Shown here: one piece after another, positions 33,534 to 42,553 of the stretch
Layout of the letters: each line of letters begins with the position of its first letter
Numbering within the stretch: position 1 is the first letter of the stretch
Origin: Tessaracoccus aquimaris
Lineage (GTDB): Bacteria; Actinomycetota; Actinomycetes; Propionibacteriales; Propionibacteriaceae
NCBI RefSeq assembly: GCF_001997345.1
Contig: NZ_CP019606.1
Span: 3,782,001 to 3,846,000, forward strand
DNA: 64,000 nucleotides
Reading direction: 5' to 3'
Position numbers and translations under genes: made by a program
Notes under the pieces: model-generated
Told to the model about the DNA's origin: nothing
Database searches by the model: none
The model's input: the letters and a program-made list of their open reading frames with translations, nothing else

Positions 33534-34721
33534 TCAGCGGGGCGGGCCGATCAGGACCTCGATGGGCACCAGGGCCGAACCGAGCGCGACGGTGTCGCCG
33601 CCGAAGGTGGCCGGGACCAGGTCGAACTGCTCCCCGGAGCGGTGCAGGCAGTTGCGGCGCACCGCGGCGGTGATCGGCCCGGCGTGGCGTTCCATCAGCC
33701 GCAACCCGACCCAGCCGCCGACTACCACCCTCCGCGGGTTGGTGAGGTTGACGATGCTGCCGAGCGCGGCGCCGAGCGCCTCGATGGCCTCGTCCAGTAC
33801 CCCTGCCGCGGTTCCGCCCGCGACGGCGTCGTCGAGCAGCGCCCCGATCGCCTGCCAACCGCTTCCCGTGAACCTGCCGCCGACGGCCCGCCACGACTCG
33901 AGCAGCGCGTCGGCCCCGACATAGGCCTCGACGCAGCCGCGGTCGCCGCACCGGCACGGCCGACCGCCGAAGGCGACCTTCGTGTGCCCCCACTCCGTGG
34001 CGCTGGAGAAGCCCCCGTGGTAGATCTCGCCGTCGGCGATCACGCCGAGCCCGACGCCGCGTCCCATCAGTGCGACCACGGCGTGGTCGATGCCGCGGGC
34101 CGCGCCGAACCACAGTTCGGCCCGCGCCTGCATCTTCGCGCCGTTCTCGGCGAAGACGGGCACCTCGTAGTCGGAGGGGATCGGCTGCGGGGCCCAGCCG
34201 AGGGACTGGGCGTAGAGCGTCTGGACGCCGTTCTCGTCTGCCTCGACGACCCCGGGAAGGCCGAGCCCGATCCCGACGAGCCGGTCCCAGATCGACGCGT
34301 TGCGTTCGCGGAGCGCGTCGATGGCCTCGCGGAGGTCGGCCCAGATCCGCTCCGGGGTCTCCTCCTTGCCTCCGCCGCGGAACTCCCGGTCGACCATGGT
34401 GAGCGTCAGGTCGAACAGTTCGACGGCGACGCCGCGCTCACCGATGTCGGCGCCGATCGCGTAGCCGCCCTCTGCGCGGGGGCCGATGACGGCGATCGGG
34501 CGCCCTCCGCGCGACGCCATCGCGCCCACCTCCGCGACGAGTCCGTCGCTGATCAGTTCCGTGACGATGCTCGCCGAGGCGGCGCTGGAGAGGCCCGTCG
34601 CGCGGGAGAGGGCGGCCCGTGTCGTCTCACGCTCCCGCAGGATGTACTGCAGCGCGACGGTGCGGTTGCGCTGCCGCACCGACGCGGTGGTCTGCGCGGC
34701 TCGCGGGTCCACGGTGCTCAT
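33534..34721 (-). CDS. ROK family transcriptional regulator
   Basis: A 395-residue ROK repressor. The N-terminal winged helix reads TTRAALSRATGLSSAASASIVTELISDGLV (key residues in the recognition helix). The ASKHA domain shows IGADIGERGVAVELFD, GIGLGLPGVVE, TEWGHTKVAFGG, and the complete zinc motif CRCGDRGCVE. It is the last gene of a minus-strand operon with a glycosidase and ABC importer and probably represses it in response to a sugar. The ATG at 34721 has a TACCGT -10 box six bases upstream, so it may also be made from a separate leaderless message. Confidence 0.9.
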   Translation of the reverse strand: MSTVDPRAAQTTASVRQRNRTVALQYILRERETTRAALSRATGLSSAASASIVTELISDGLVAEVGAMASRGGRPIAVIGPRAEGGYAIGADIGERGVAVELFDLTLTMVDREFRGGGKEETPERIWADLREAIDALRERNASIWDRLVGIGLGLPGVVEADENGVQTLYAQSLGWAPQPIPSDYEVPVFAENGAKMQARAELWFGAARGIDHAVVALMGRGVGLGVIADGEIYHGGFSSATEWGHTKVAFGGRPCRCGDRGCVEAYVGADALLESWRAVGGRFTGSGWQAIGALLDDAVAGGTAAGVLDEAIEALGAALGSIVNLTNPRRVVVGGWVGLRLMERHAGPITAAVRRNCLHRSGEQFDLVPATFGGDTVALGSALVPIEVLIGPPR

Positions 34722-34727
34722 GGTGTG

Positions 34728-34733
34728 ACGGTA
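34728..34733 (-). promoter_or_regulatory. -10 box TACCGT before the ROK regulator gene
   Basis: TACCGT lies six bases upstream of the ATG at 34721, in the 20-base gap after the glycosidase gene. Confidence 0.4.
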
Positions 34734-34741
34734 CCTGGAAG

Positions 34742-36160
34742 TCATGCGGTGGCTACCCACCCCACCCCGGTATCGCTCTCGGCGGTGATGCGGAGGTGGG
34801 TCCCGTCGAAGCCGACGCCGACGCCGCGGTCGGCCTCGACGTCCCAGGACGCGGGGGCCTCTGTCAGGTCGAAGGTCAGTTCGTTCCCGGCGGGCAGCAT
34901 CAGCGCGGGCTGTTCGTCAGGGCCGTACGGCTCGCCGTGCGCGTGATGCCACAGGCTGTCCTGCGCGCCGATCAGCCCCGACGCCGGGGCCTCGTCGACC
35001 AGGCCGGCCCACGACGGCAGCCGCACCCCAGGCCTCGCGAACACGGCGTTGACGACGTCGTCGCGCCGCTCGCAGCGGTCGGCAGGGACGGCGTCCAGGA
35101 AGGCGCCGAGCACTGCCCACGCCGCGTCGGGATCGGGGGAGGGGTGCGCGACCGGGTCGGCGATCAGTTCCCAGCCGTCGGGCCGGGGCACCGAGAGCGG
35201 CGAGGTGACGGTGTCGAGCTTCTTCCAGGGCCACAGGTTCCAGCCGATGTCGTGACGCTCGTAGAGCCGGGTCGCGGCGTAGAGCCAGCCGGGGGTGTTC
35301 TCTCCGCCCTCTCCCATGTAGATCGGGGAGCCGACCTCGTCGCGCAGGGCCAGGAAGTCGCCGATGCTCGTCTCGTCGGGGGCGCACCAGTAGCGGTGGA
35401 ACTGCAACGCCTGGTTGTCGTCGAAGCGGCGCCGCAGCGGGGCGACGTTGGTGGCCCAGTGGGAGCCCTCGTACATGATGAGGTGCCGGTCGTCGACCTC
35501 GCGGACGGCCGCCGTCAGCTCCCGGTAGACCTCGACTAGTTCGTCGGCCAGGTCGTGCTGCCACTGGTTGGGCAGCGGCTCGTTCAGCAGGTCGTAGCCG
35601 AGCACCGAGTCGCGGTCGCGGTACCTGGCCGCAAGTTCCCGCCAGAGGCGCGCCGTCAACGCCCGGTAGTGGGGCGAGGTGAACAGCTCAGGGCGGCCGT
35701 TGGGGGAGTCGTCGATGTTGGTGCCCGTCTGCCCGCCGGGGGCCCCGTGCAGGTCGAGAAGGGTGCGCAGCCCGTGCCGCTCGGCCGTGTCGACCGCGCG
35801 GTCGATCAGGGCCAGGCCTTCGGGGAGGAGCGCGCCGTCGTCGTCGATCACGACCCTGCTGTTGATGGGGAGGCGGACGTGGTCGAAGCCCATCGCCGCG
35901 ATGAGGGCGAAGTCGGCCTCGGCGACGAAGTCGGTGCGGAACCGCCGCCAGAACTCGGCCGCCCGCTCAGGCCCGACCAGGGCGCTGATGCGCGCCTCGA
36001 TCTGGCGAGGCGAGGACTGCTCGTCGCCGAAGCGCCACATGTACCCCTCGGGGAGCAGCCAGTTCCCGAGCCCGACGCCGCGCAGCAGCAGCGGGCCGTC
36101 GTCATCGACAAGGCTGGTCCCTTCGGCGCGGACGACGCCGGTGCGGTGGAGCGTTGACAT
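34742..36160 (-). CDS. glycoside hydrolase family 5 enzyme
   Basis: A 472-residue GH5-type (beta/alpha)8 enzyme. LLRGVGLGNWLLPEGYMW begins the barrel, HVRLPINSR follows, VLGYDLLNEPLPNQW contains the acid/base glutamate, FHRYWCAPDE the catalytic-site His/Tyr region and YMGEGGENTPGW the nucleophile. The last 90 residues look like a small beta domain. There is no signal peptide, so it hydrolyses sugars brought in by the ABC importer of the same operon. The start at 36160 is eight bases after the permease stop; the much longer open frame upstream overlaps the permease gene. Confidence 0.87.
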   Translation of the reverse strand: MSTLHRTGVVRAEGTSLVDDDGPLLLRGVGLGNWLLPEGYMWRFGDEQSSPRQIEARISALVGPERAAEFWRRFRTDFVAEADFALIAAMGFDHVRLPINSRVVIDDDGALLPEGLALIDRAVDTAERHGLRTLLDLHGAPGGQTGTNIDDSPNGRPELFTSPHYRALTARLWRELAARYRDRDSVLGYDLLNEPLPNQWQHDLADELVEVYRELTAAVREVDDRHLIMYEGSHWATNVAPLRRRFDDNQALQFHRYWCAPDETSIGDFLALRDEVGSPIYMGEGGENTPGWLYAATRLYERHDIGWNLWPWKKLDTVTSPLSVPRPDGWELIADPVAHPSPDPDAAWAVLGAFLDAVPADRCERRDDVVNAVFARPGVRLPSWAGLVDEAPASGLIGAQDSLWHHAHGEPYGPDEQPALMLPAGNELTFDLTEAPASWDVEADRGVGVGFDGTHLRITAESDTGVGWVATA

Positions 36161-36168
36161 GGGTTTCC

Positions 36169-37011
36169 TCACTTCAATCCGGAGAGGGTAAAGCCCTGGA
36201 CGACGTAGCGCTGGAACACCACGAAGACGATCAGGATGGGCACCACCATCAGCGTGGAGGCGGCCATCTGCAGGGACGGGTTGGTGGCGATCTGCTGGTT
36301 CAGCAGCGAGACGCCGACCGAGAGGGTGTAGAGCTTCTGGTCGTTGGCGATGATCAGCGGCCACAGGAAGCTGTTCCAGCCCGCGATGAACGTCAGGACG
36401 ACCTGCACCGCGAGGATCGGGCCCGACATGGGCAGCACGATCGAGAAGAAGATCCGCCACTCGCCCGCCCCGTCCATCCGGGCAGCCTCCAGCACCTCGG
36501 TGGGGATGGTGGCCATGAACTGGCGGAACAGGAACACGGCGAAGCCGGAGACCAGCATCGGAAGCGAGATGCCGATCAGGGTGTTGGTCAGGTTGAGCCC
36601 GTTGATGATCAGGAAACTGGGGATCATCGTCACCTGGCCGGGGATCATCATGGTCGCGAGCACCAGGAAGAACAGCGCGTCGCGGCCGGGGAAGGTGAAC
36701 TTGGCGAAGCCGTAGCCTGCCGCCGCCATCAGCAGCAGCCCGAGCATGCAGATCGCCACGATCGCGAGGGTGTTGACCAGATAGCGGCCGAAGTCCAACT
36801 CGTTGAACAGTTGCGCGAAGAACTCGAACGTCGGCTCGCTTGGGATCAGGTGCGGCGGGTACGCGACGGACTCGCCGCGCGGCTTCACCGACGCGAACAG
36901 CATCCACAGGAACGGGAACGCCGTCACGAGCGCGCCGACGGTCAGCAGCGCGCCGACGATGACCGTCGAGGCGCGTGGGCGGCGGCGCCTCCCTGGCTCA
37001 GTAGTCGGCAT
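36169..37011 (-). CDS. carbohydrate ABC transporter permease (MalG type)
   Basis: A 280-residue permease with six helices and coupling motif EVLEAARMDGAGEWRIFFSIVLPM. A basic N-terminus (GRRRRPRAS) precedes the first helix. Its start lies 14 bases inside the end of the preceding permease gene. It ends VQGFTLSGLK, standard for the family. Confidence 0.92.
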   Translation of the reverse strand: MPTTEPGRRRRPRASTVIVGALLTVGALVTAFPFLWMLFASVKPRGESVAYPPHLIPSEPTFEFFAQLFNELDFGRYLVNTLAIVAICMLGLLLMAAAGYGFAKFTFPGRDALFFLVLATMMIPGQVTMIPSFLIINGLNLTNTLIGISLPMLVSGFAVFLFRQFMATIPTEVLEAARMDGAGEWRIFFSIVLPMSGPILAVQVVLTFIAGWNSFLWPLIIANDQKLYTLSVGVSLLNQQIATNPSLQMAASTLMVVPILIVFVVFQRYVVQGFTLSGLK

Positions 37012-37876
37012 CTGCCCTCCTCAGGCGCAGTTGGAACAAGGTGATCGCGGCGATGATGACGAACAGGACCACCGACCCGGCGCTCGCGTAGCCGAACTGG
37101 CTCGCCGAGAAGCCCTTCTGGTACAGGAACAGCGAGATCGACGTCGACGCGCCAAGCGGGCCGCCCTTGGTCAGCACGAATGGCTCGTCGAAGAACTGCA
37201 GCCATGCGATGACGGTGGTGATGGTGACGAAGAAGATCGCGAACCGCAGCAGCGGGATCTCGATGGACACGATGCGCCGCCACTCGGACGCGCCGTCGAT
37301 GGCGGCCGCCTCCAGGTACTCCTTCGGGACCCCCTGCAGCGCGGCGAGGAAGATGATGACGTTGAGGCCGAGGCCGCGCCACACCGCCACCCAGACGACC
37401 GAGAACTTCACGATCAGCGGGTCGGACAGCCACGCCACCGGCGGGAGATGGACAAGGGAAAGCAGGTAGTTGAACAGGCCGAACTGCGCGTTGAACAGGT
37501 AGCCCCACACCAGCGAGATCGCCACGATCGCTGTGATGGCAGGCACGAAGTAGAACGAGCGCAGCGCGCGGAAGAAGCGGCCCTGCGAGCGGTTCAGGCC
37601 GATGGCGATCAGCAGCGACGCGATCACGACGCTCGGCACGCCGATCGCCGCGAACAGGCCGGTGTTGCTGAGGGCTCCCCAGAACGCCCTGTCGGCGAAG
37701 AGCTTGGTGTAGTTGTCGGTGCCGATGAACTGGATGCGGGACCAGTCGCCGAGGCCCGCCAGGTTCATGTCGGTGAAACTGACGATCAGGGCGACGGCGA
37801 TGGGGAGGACCCCGAACGTCACCAGCAGCAGTAGGGCGGGTCCGATGAACAGGTACGGGACGAGGCGAGGCTTCAT
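36998..37876 (-). CDS. sugar ABC transporter permease (MalF type)
   Basis: A 292-residue permease with six helices and coupling loop EYLEAAAIDGASEWRRIVSIEIPLL. It forms the heterodimeric channel with the permease encoded next. A 49-base spacer with a perfect 12-bp hairpin separates it from the binding-protein gene. Confidence 0.92.
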   Translation of the reverse strand: MKPRLVPYLFIGPALLLLVTFGVLPIAVALIVSFTDMNLAGLGDWSRIQFIGTDNYTKLFADRAFWGALSNTGLFAAIGVPSVVIASLLIAIGLNRSQGRFFRALRSFYFVPAITAIVAISLVWGYLFNAQFGLFNYLLSLVHLPPVAWLSDPLIVKFSVVWVAVWRGLGLNVIIFLAALQGVPKEYLEAAAIDGASEWRRIVSIEIPLLRFAIFFVTITTVIAWLQFFDEPFVLTKGGPLGASTSISLFLYQKGFSASQFGYASAGSVVLFVIIAAITLFQLRLRRADADY

Positions 37877-37888
37877 GGTTGGTGGTGT

Positions 37889-37918
37889 GCCCGGGCGCGG
37901 CGGGGACCGCGCCCGGGC
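37889..37918 (-). other. 12-bp hairpin between binding-protein and permease genes
   Basis: GCCCGGGCGCGG and CCGCGCCCGGGC are exact inverted repeats with a 6-base loop. The position, just after the binding-protein gene, suits partial termination or a 3'-end stabiliser that raises binding protein over permease. Confidence 0.6.
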
Positions 37919-37925
37919 GGCTCCG

Positions 37926-39224
37926 TCAGCGGGCCGGGGTCCCGGCGGTCGCGTCGAAGAGGGCCTTCAACGTCGAGTCGCGGTCGGCGCCGGTCAGCAC
38001 GATGGCGTTGAGCGAGTCGAGCATCGCCTTGCCCGTCTCTCCGTCCCAGTTCGGCACCAGGGGAAGCAACCGGGCGTCCTGCAACTGCTTGGAGTACACG
38101 GCCACCAGCGGGTCGGCCGTCAGCTTGGCGTCCTCGAGGGCGCCCTTGGCGGTCGGAAGTTGGCCGTCGATCTCGAACCACTGCACCTGCGTCTCGGGGG
38201 CCGACAGATAGTTCAGCAGCGCGAGCGCGCCGTCCTTGTTGTCGGTGCCTCCCCAGACGCCCAGGTTGGAGCCGGCCAGCAGCGAGGTCGCCTGGGTGCC
38301 CGCCGGGATGGTGGTGACGTTCCACTTGCCGTCGAGCTCAGGGGCGGCGTCCTTGATGGAGGCCGCCAGGTAGGGGCCGGAGACGAGCATCGGGGCCGCT
38401 CCGGAGATGAAACCCTGCGTCTGGTCGAAGTCGCCGTTGGTGGGCACCGACTTGTCTGCGTAGAGGCCGGTGTAGACGTCGACGGCCTTCGCGAAGGCCG
38501 GGGTGTCGAAGTTGATGGTGCCGTCGTCAGCGACGATGTCGCCGCCCTGGCTCCACGTCATGGCGACGGGGAGGGCGCTGTCCCACTGCGGGATGTAGTA
38601 GCCGTATTGGCCGTCGCCGCGGGCCGCGAGGGTCTTCGCGTCGGCGCGGAGCTGATCCCAGGTGGCAGGCGGTTCCTTGATGCCAGCGGCCTCCAGGATG
38701 TCGGTGCGGTAGAAGAGCACGCGGGTGTCGGAGACCCACGGCATCGAGACGACCTTGCCCTCGACGGCGGTCGCGTCGCCCGCGACGCCGTCGATGAAGT
38801 TGCTCGCCGCGAGGTTCGGGTAATCGGCGACCGTCGCCTCGTCGAGGGTCATGAGGGCGCCGCTGTCGGCGTAGGTGCGCAGCTTCGACAGGCCGATCTG
38901 GATCAGGTCGGGGCCGTCACCGGAGGCGACCGCGGTGGTGAACTTCTGGTCGACCGCGTCCCACGGGATCGCGACGGTCTCGACGGTCGCCCCGGTCTCC
39001 TTCTCGAATCCGTCGACGAGTTGGTCGAAGTGCGCGGAGCTGTCGCCCATCACCCAGACGGTCAGGTTGCCGCCCGGCTTCGCGGGCTCGCTGCTGCCGC
39101 CGCCGTCGGTGGCGGGGGTCGAGGGCTTGTCGGTGGGGGTCGAGGTCGCTGACGGCGAGCAGGCAGCGAGCTGGACGCTGACCAGGGCGATGGCGCTCAG
39201 CGCCAGCCAACGTGGGGGTTTCAT
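37926..39224 (-). CDS. sugar ABC transporter substrate-binding lipoprotein
   Basis: A 432-residue family 1 binding protein with lipobox LAACSPS after MKPPRWLALSAIALVS. A 40-residue Ser/Thr/Pro/Gly linker leads into LTVWVMGDSSAHFDQLVDGF. GDGPDLIQIG, VVSMPWVSDTRVLFYRTDIL and PMLVSGPYLAA follow as in other members. The intracellular GH5 enzyme downstream suggests an oligosaccharide ligand. GAGAGGA precedes the ATG; the open frame upstream is not family-like. Confidence 0.92.
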   Translation of the reverse strand: MKPPRWLALSAIALVSVQLAACSPSATSTPTDKPSTPATDGGGSSEPAKPGGNLTVWVMGDSSAHFDQLVDGFEKETGATVETVAIPWDAVDQKFTTAVASGDGPDLIQIGLSKLRTYADSGALMTLDEATVADYPNLAASNFIDGVAGDATAVEGKVVSMPWVSDTRVLFYRTDILEAAGIKEPPATWDQLRADAKTLAARGDGQYGYYIPQWDSALPVAMTWSQGGDIVADDGTINFDTPAFAKAVDVYTGLYADKSVPTNGDFDQTQGFISGAAPMLVSGPYLAASIKDAAPELDGKWNVTTIPAGTQATSLLAGSNLGVWGGTDNKDGALALLNYLSAPETQVQWFEIDGQLPTAKGALEDAKLTADPLVAVYSKQLQDARLLPLVPNWDGETGKAMLDSLNAIVLTGADRDSTLKALFDATAGTPAR

Positions 39225-39341
39225 GGGTGTTCCTCTCGAAAGGGGTCCCGCGCTGCGGCGTCGGTGCCGGGGCGTCGGGTGGCGGATGAGGCCTGTGAAG
39301 CTGTGCGACTCGGTACATCCTCGCACCTTCGTCTTGCACTA

Positions 39342-39370
39342 AGAATAAGTATCGAAGGTAAGTTGCGCAA
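39342..39370 (-). promoter_or_regulatory. promoter of the second sugar operon
   Basis: On the minus strand TTGCGC and TATTCT are 17 bases apart within an AT-rich patch. Two ACTTA repeats lie between and around them (39345-39364) and could be part of an operator. The start of transcription would be near 39335, leaving a leader of about 110 bases. Confidence 0.45.
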
Positions 39371-39410
39371 GTGGCACCTTCCGGCGTCTGGGCGCGGGGC
39401 GGGGTGGGCG

Positions 39411-39490
39411 TTGAGCAGCATTCGCTACTCGTCGCAGGTCAGGTCGACTTTGAACGTTCAGATGGGAAACGAGTGACGACTACTGCTCAA
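39411..39490 (+). repeat. 80-bp palindromic element, copy C
   Basis: It opens TTGAGCAG and closes CTGCTCAA; the arms continue as ..TCG..ACTCGT against ACGAGTGACGAC... TGAACGTTCA is at positions 41-50, exactly as in copy A. It lies in the 342-bp gap between the second sugar operon and the lactate-oxidase gene, which otherwise holds only the sugar promoter and the half copy below. Confidence 0.7.
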
Positions 39491-39516
39491 GGCGGCGCGC
39501 TCGGCGTGGCGGCGGC

Positions 39517-39562
39517 TTGAGCAGTAGTCGTGAGTCGTTGAACTGCGGACCAGGAGGTCGAC
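39517..39562 (+). repeat. 80-bp element, left half copy
   Basis: TTGAGCAGTAGTCGTGAGTCGTT followed by GGAGGTCGAC matches the left half of the family. The right arm is missing; the sequence runs into the stop of the next gene. Confidence 0.45.
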
Positions 39563-39566
39563 GTAG

Positions 39567-42404
39567 CTAGATGGTGGCGGCGACGCGGGCCGCGAGTTCC
39601 TCCAGGACGTGCGTGTAGGTCTTGCCCGTTGCCCGGGTCATGCCCAACTCGCAGGTGCGGTTCAGCGACAGGTACAGGTCCGCGTCGAGTTCCTTGGCGT
39701 GGCGCGCCTCGTCCTGCGTGGCGGTCGCCGTCAACTCTTCGTGCAGCAGGCCCCGGTCGCCCGCGAAGGCGCAGCAGCGCCAGCCCTGCGGGACGACGAC
39801 CTCGTCGGCGACCAACCCGGCCAGGAATGTCAGGTGGTCGTTGACGCCCATCAGCGTCGACGAGCACGTCGGGTGCAGCACCGCCCGGTGCGCCTTCTCG
39901 ACGGCGGGCAGCCTCGGGGCGACCTGCTCGGCGACCCACTGCGTCGCGTCCACCACTGGGATGTTCGTGATGCCCTGGTTCTTCAGCGCCACGACGACGC
40001 CCTCGGTGCACGAGACGTTGTCGCACACCAGCGGCAGCCTGCCGTTGTCGGTCGCGTCGACCACCCAGGAGGCGAGCTTCCCGCTCATCGTCTGGTAGCC
40101 CTTGGCGAGGCCCTTCGACTTCCACGGGGTGCCGCAGCACAGTTCGCGGATGCCGTCGGGGGTCCGAAGCCGCAACCCGGCGGCCGCGGCGAGCGCGCGG
40201 ACCGCCCCGGCGACCCCGGTGCCGCAGGCGTGGTCGGAGCCGAACATCGACCCGACGCAGGCGGGCATGAAGATCGCCTCGGGGTCGTGGGCCGCGACCG
40301 CGTCGCGGATCGGCCCGCCGCCGGGCAGTTCCTTCGAGAGCGTCGGCACGACGTCGGTGCCCGCGACCGCGCGCGCCACCCCGAGCGCGCCGCGCACCAG
40401 CGGAGTGGGCACGTGGTCGACCACCGTCATGCCAGTCGAGGCGACCCTCAGGACGCCCGCCCAGTGTTTAGCCGCGACGTCCCAGCCTGCGTCCAGCGCG
40501 CCCGACTGGCGCTCTTTGCGCAGGTCGCGGATCAGGTCGCCGGTGTTGATCTGCACCGGGCAGGCAGTTGAGCACATCCCGTCGACCGCACAGGTCTGCA
40601 CGACGTCGTAGGTCTCCTGCTTGAACAGCGTGTCCGCCAGCGCCTGGTTGCCCGTCGCCGACGCCTCCTGGATCGCGCGTTGGATGACGATGCGCTGACG
40701 CGGCGTCGTCGTCAGGTGCTGGCTGGGGCAGACGGGCTCGCAGTAGCCGCACTCGACGCAGTCGTCGATCACCTCGCGCACCGGCGAGGTCGACTTGATG
40801 TTCTTCAGGTGCAGTTCCGGGTCCTCCGTTAGGACGGATCCCGGGTTGAGGATCTGCTCAGGGTCGCAGGCCAGCTTGACGTCCCACATCGCCTGGTACA
40901 GGTCGTCGCCGTACTGGCGGCGCACGAACGGCGCCATGATCCGGCCGGTGCCGTGCTCGGCCTTCAGCGTGCCCTGCTTGTCGAGCACGAGTTGGACCAT
41001 GTCCTCCGTGAAGTCCTCGTAGCGCTTCATTGACTCGGGGCCCGCGAAGTCCTCGGTGACGAGGAAGTGGATGTTGCCGTCCTTTGCGTGGCCGAAGATG
41101 ACGGCGTCGGCGTAGTCGTGCCGGTCGAAGAGCACCTGCAGGTCGGCACACACCTCTCCGAGCGACTCCATGGGGACGGCCACGTCCTCCAGCAGCGCCG
41201 CGGTGCCCTTGGGGCGGTTCCGTGCGACCTTGGTGTAGAGGCCCTTGCGCATCACCCACATCTGGTCGCGCCGCTTGGCGTCCTGGGTCATCTCGGGGCT
41301 GGACTCGAGGCCGCCGAGGTCGGCGAAGGTGGCGTTGCCGGTGGCGATCCGCTCGGCGATCCCCTCGTCGTCGTCTGCCTGGTACTCGACGAGCAGCGAG
41401 GCCTGGTTGGTGGCCTGGAAGCCGGCGGGCAGCACGTCGCGGGCGTCGTCGCCCATCGCCCGGATGGACGCGGCGTCGATCAGTTCGACGACGTCGGCGC
41501 CGGAGTAGACCAGGTGCGGCAGGGCGGTGGTCGCGGCGTCGAGGGATTCGAACAGCAGCAGCCCTGTTGCCGTGCGGGCGGGCACCTTGACGGTGCGGAA
41601 GACCGCCTCGGCGACGAAGCCGAGCGTCCCCTCGGAGCCGATCATCAGGTGCTCGAGGATCTTGACGGGGCGGTCGTGGTCGAGGAACGAGTTGAGGCCG
41701 TAGCCCATGGTGTTCTTGATCGCGTAGCGGCGCTGCAGGTCGGCCGCGACGTCGGGGCGACGCAGTTCGTCTCGGACCCGCTCCAGCACCTCGACAAGGG
41801 CAGGCTCGCGGCGGCGCAGTTCGTCGTCCGCGTCGACGGCGCCCGTGTCGATCACGGTTCCGGACGGGAGCACGACGGTCATCGACTCGATGGTGCGGTA
41901 GGTGTTCTTCTCGGTGCCGCAGGTCATGCCGGAGGAGTTGTTGGCGACCATGCCGCCGATGGTGCAGGCGATCTCGGACGCCGGGTCGGGCCCGAGTTTG
42001 CGCTTGTAGGTGACAAGCGCCCCGTTGACCTGGCGGATGGTGGCACCCGGCTGCACGCGGACCCGCTCGCCGCCGTCGAGGACCTCGATGTCGCGGAAGT
42101 GACGGCGCACGTCGACGGTCAGCCCCATCGACAGGGCCTGCCCGGAGAGGCTCGAACCGCCCGCGCGGAACGTCAGCGGCCAGCCGACCTGGCGGGCGAC
42201 GGTCATCGCGGTGGCGACGTCGGCGGCGTTCCCGGCGCGCATGATCGCATCGGGGGTGTTGATGTAGTGCGATGCGTCGATGGCAAGCGCGACCCGGTCG
42301 AGTTCGCGCGTGCTGACGGCGTCGGCGCCGAGGGCGGCCCGCAGCGCCTGCACGCCTGCCTGGTTCGAGGTGTCGAGGAGAGCCCGCGAGGTGGTGACCG
42401 ACAT
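39567..42404 (-). CDS. FAD-linked, Fe-S D-lactate-dehydrogenase-type oxidoreductase
   Basis: A 945-residue three-part protein. The N-terminal third is an FAD-binding domain (TFRAGGSSLSGQALSMG and GGMVANNSSGMTCGT), then a FAD-linked oxidase C-terminal domain (GHAKDGNIHFLV). Around residue 570 two 4Fe-4S clusters are bound by CVECGYCEPVCPS and CAVDGMCSTACPV. The C-terminal third is a CCG domain (LCCGTPWKSKG, CDNVSCTEG, RCCAFAGDRG). This layout is that of quinone-linked D-lactate or 2-hydroxy-acid dehydrogenases. The ATG at 42404 begins MSVTTSRALL. A GntR-type palindrome lies 33 bases upstream. Confidence 0.88.
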   Translation of the reverse strand: MSVTTSRALLDTSNQAGVQALRAALGADAVSTRELDRVALAIDASHYINTPDAIMRAGNAADVATAMTVARQVGWPLTFRAGGSSLSGQALSMGLTVDVRRHFRDIEVLDGGERVRVQPGATIRQVNGALVTYKRKLGPDPASEIACTIGGMVANNSSGMTCGTEKNTYRTIESMTVVLPSGTVIDTGAVDADDELRRREPALVEVLERVRDELRRPDVAADLQRRYAIKNTMGYGLNSFLDHDRPVKILEHLMIGSEGTLGFVAEAVFRTVKVPARTATGLLLFESLDAATTALPHLVYSGADVVELIDAASIRAMGDDARDVLPAGFQATNQASLLVEYQADDDEGIAERIATGNATFADLGGLESSPEMTQDAKRRDQMWVMRKGLYTKVARNRPKGTAALLEDVAVPMESLGEVCADLQVLFDRHDYADAVIFGHAKDGNIHFLVTEDFAGPESMKRYEDFTEDMVQLVLDKQGTLKAEHGTGRIMAPFVRRQYGDDLYQAMWDVKLACDPEQILNPGSVLTEDPELHLKNIKSTSPVREVIDDCVECGYCEPVCPSQHLTTTPRQRIVIQRAIQEASATGNQALADTLFKQETYDVVQTCAVDGMCSTACPVQINTGDLIRDLRKERQSGALDAGWDVAAKHWAGVLRVASTGMTVVDHVPTPLVRGALGVARAVAGTDVVPTLSKELPGGGPIRDAVAAHDPEAIFMPACVGSMFGSDHACGTGVAGAVRALAAAAGLRLRTPDGIRELCCGTPWKSKGLAKGYQTMSGKLASWVVDATDNGRLPLVCDNVSCTEGVVVALKNQGITNIPVVDATQWVAEQVAPRLPAVEKAHRAVLHPTCSSTLMGVNDHLTFLAGLVADEVVVPQGWRCCAFAGDRGLLHEELTATATQDEARHAKELDADLYLSLNRTCELGMTRATGKTYTHVLEELAARVAATI

Positions 42405-42436
42405 TGGTTCTGTGCCCCATTCACTGCCGTTGTGAT

Positions 42437-42449
42437 TTGGTCTGACCAA
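42437..42449 (-). promoter_or_regulatory. GntR/LldR-like operator TTGGTC-T-GACCAA
   Basis: A perfect 6-bp inverted repeat matching the TNGTNNNACNA pattern bound by FadR-subfamily GntR regulators such as LldR and PdhR. It stands 33 bases upstream of the lactate-dehydrogenase-type gene. No GntR gene is in the window. Confidence 0.6.
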
Positions 42450-42553
42450 GCAAGCGTAGCATTTGGCCTTTCCCGGAGATGGCGGGTCTCCGGAAGGCCG
42501 CGCGAGTCGGCGCCGAGGCAGGCGCGCCTGTCACGCGCGACTCACGCGCGGCC

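Noticed and set aside
36160-36907. N-terminal extension of the GH5 protein to 721 residues
   Set aside because: The extra region is the permease gene read in another frame; the barrel motif begins right after the ATG at 36160.
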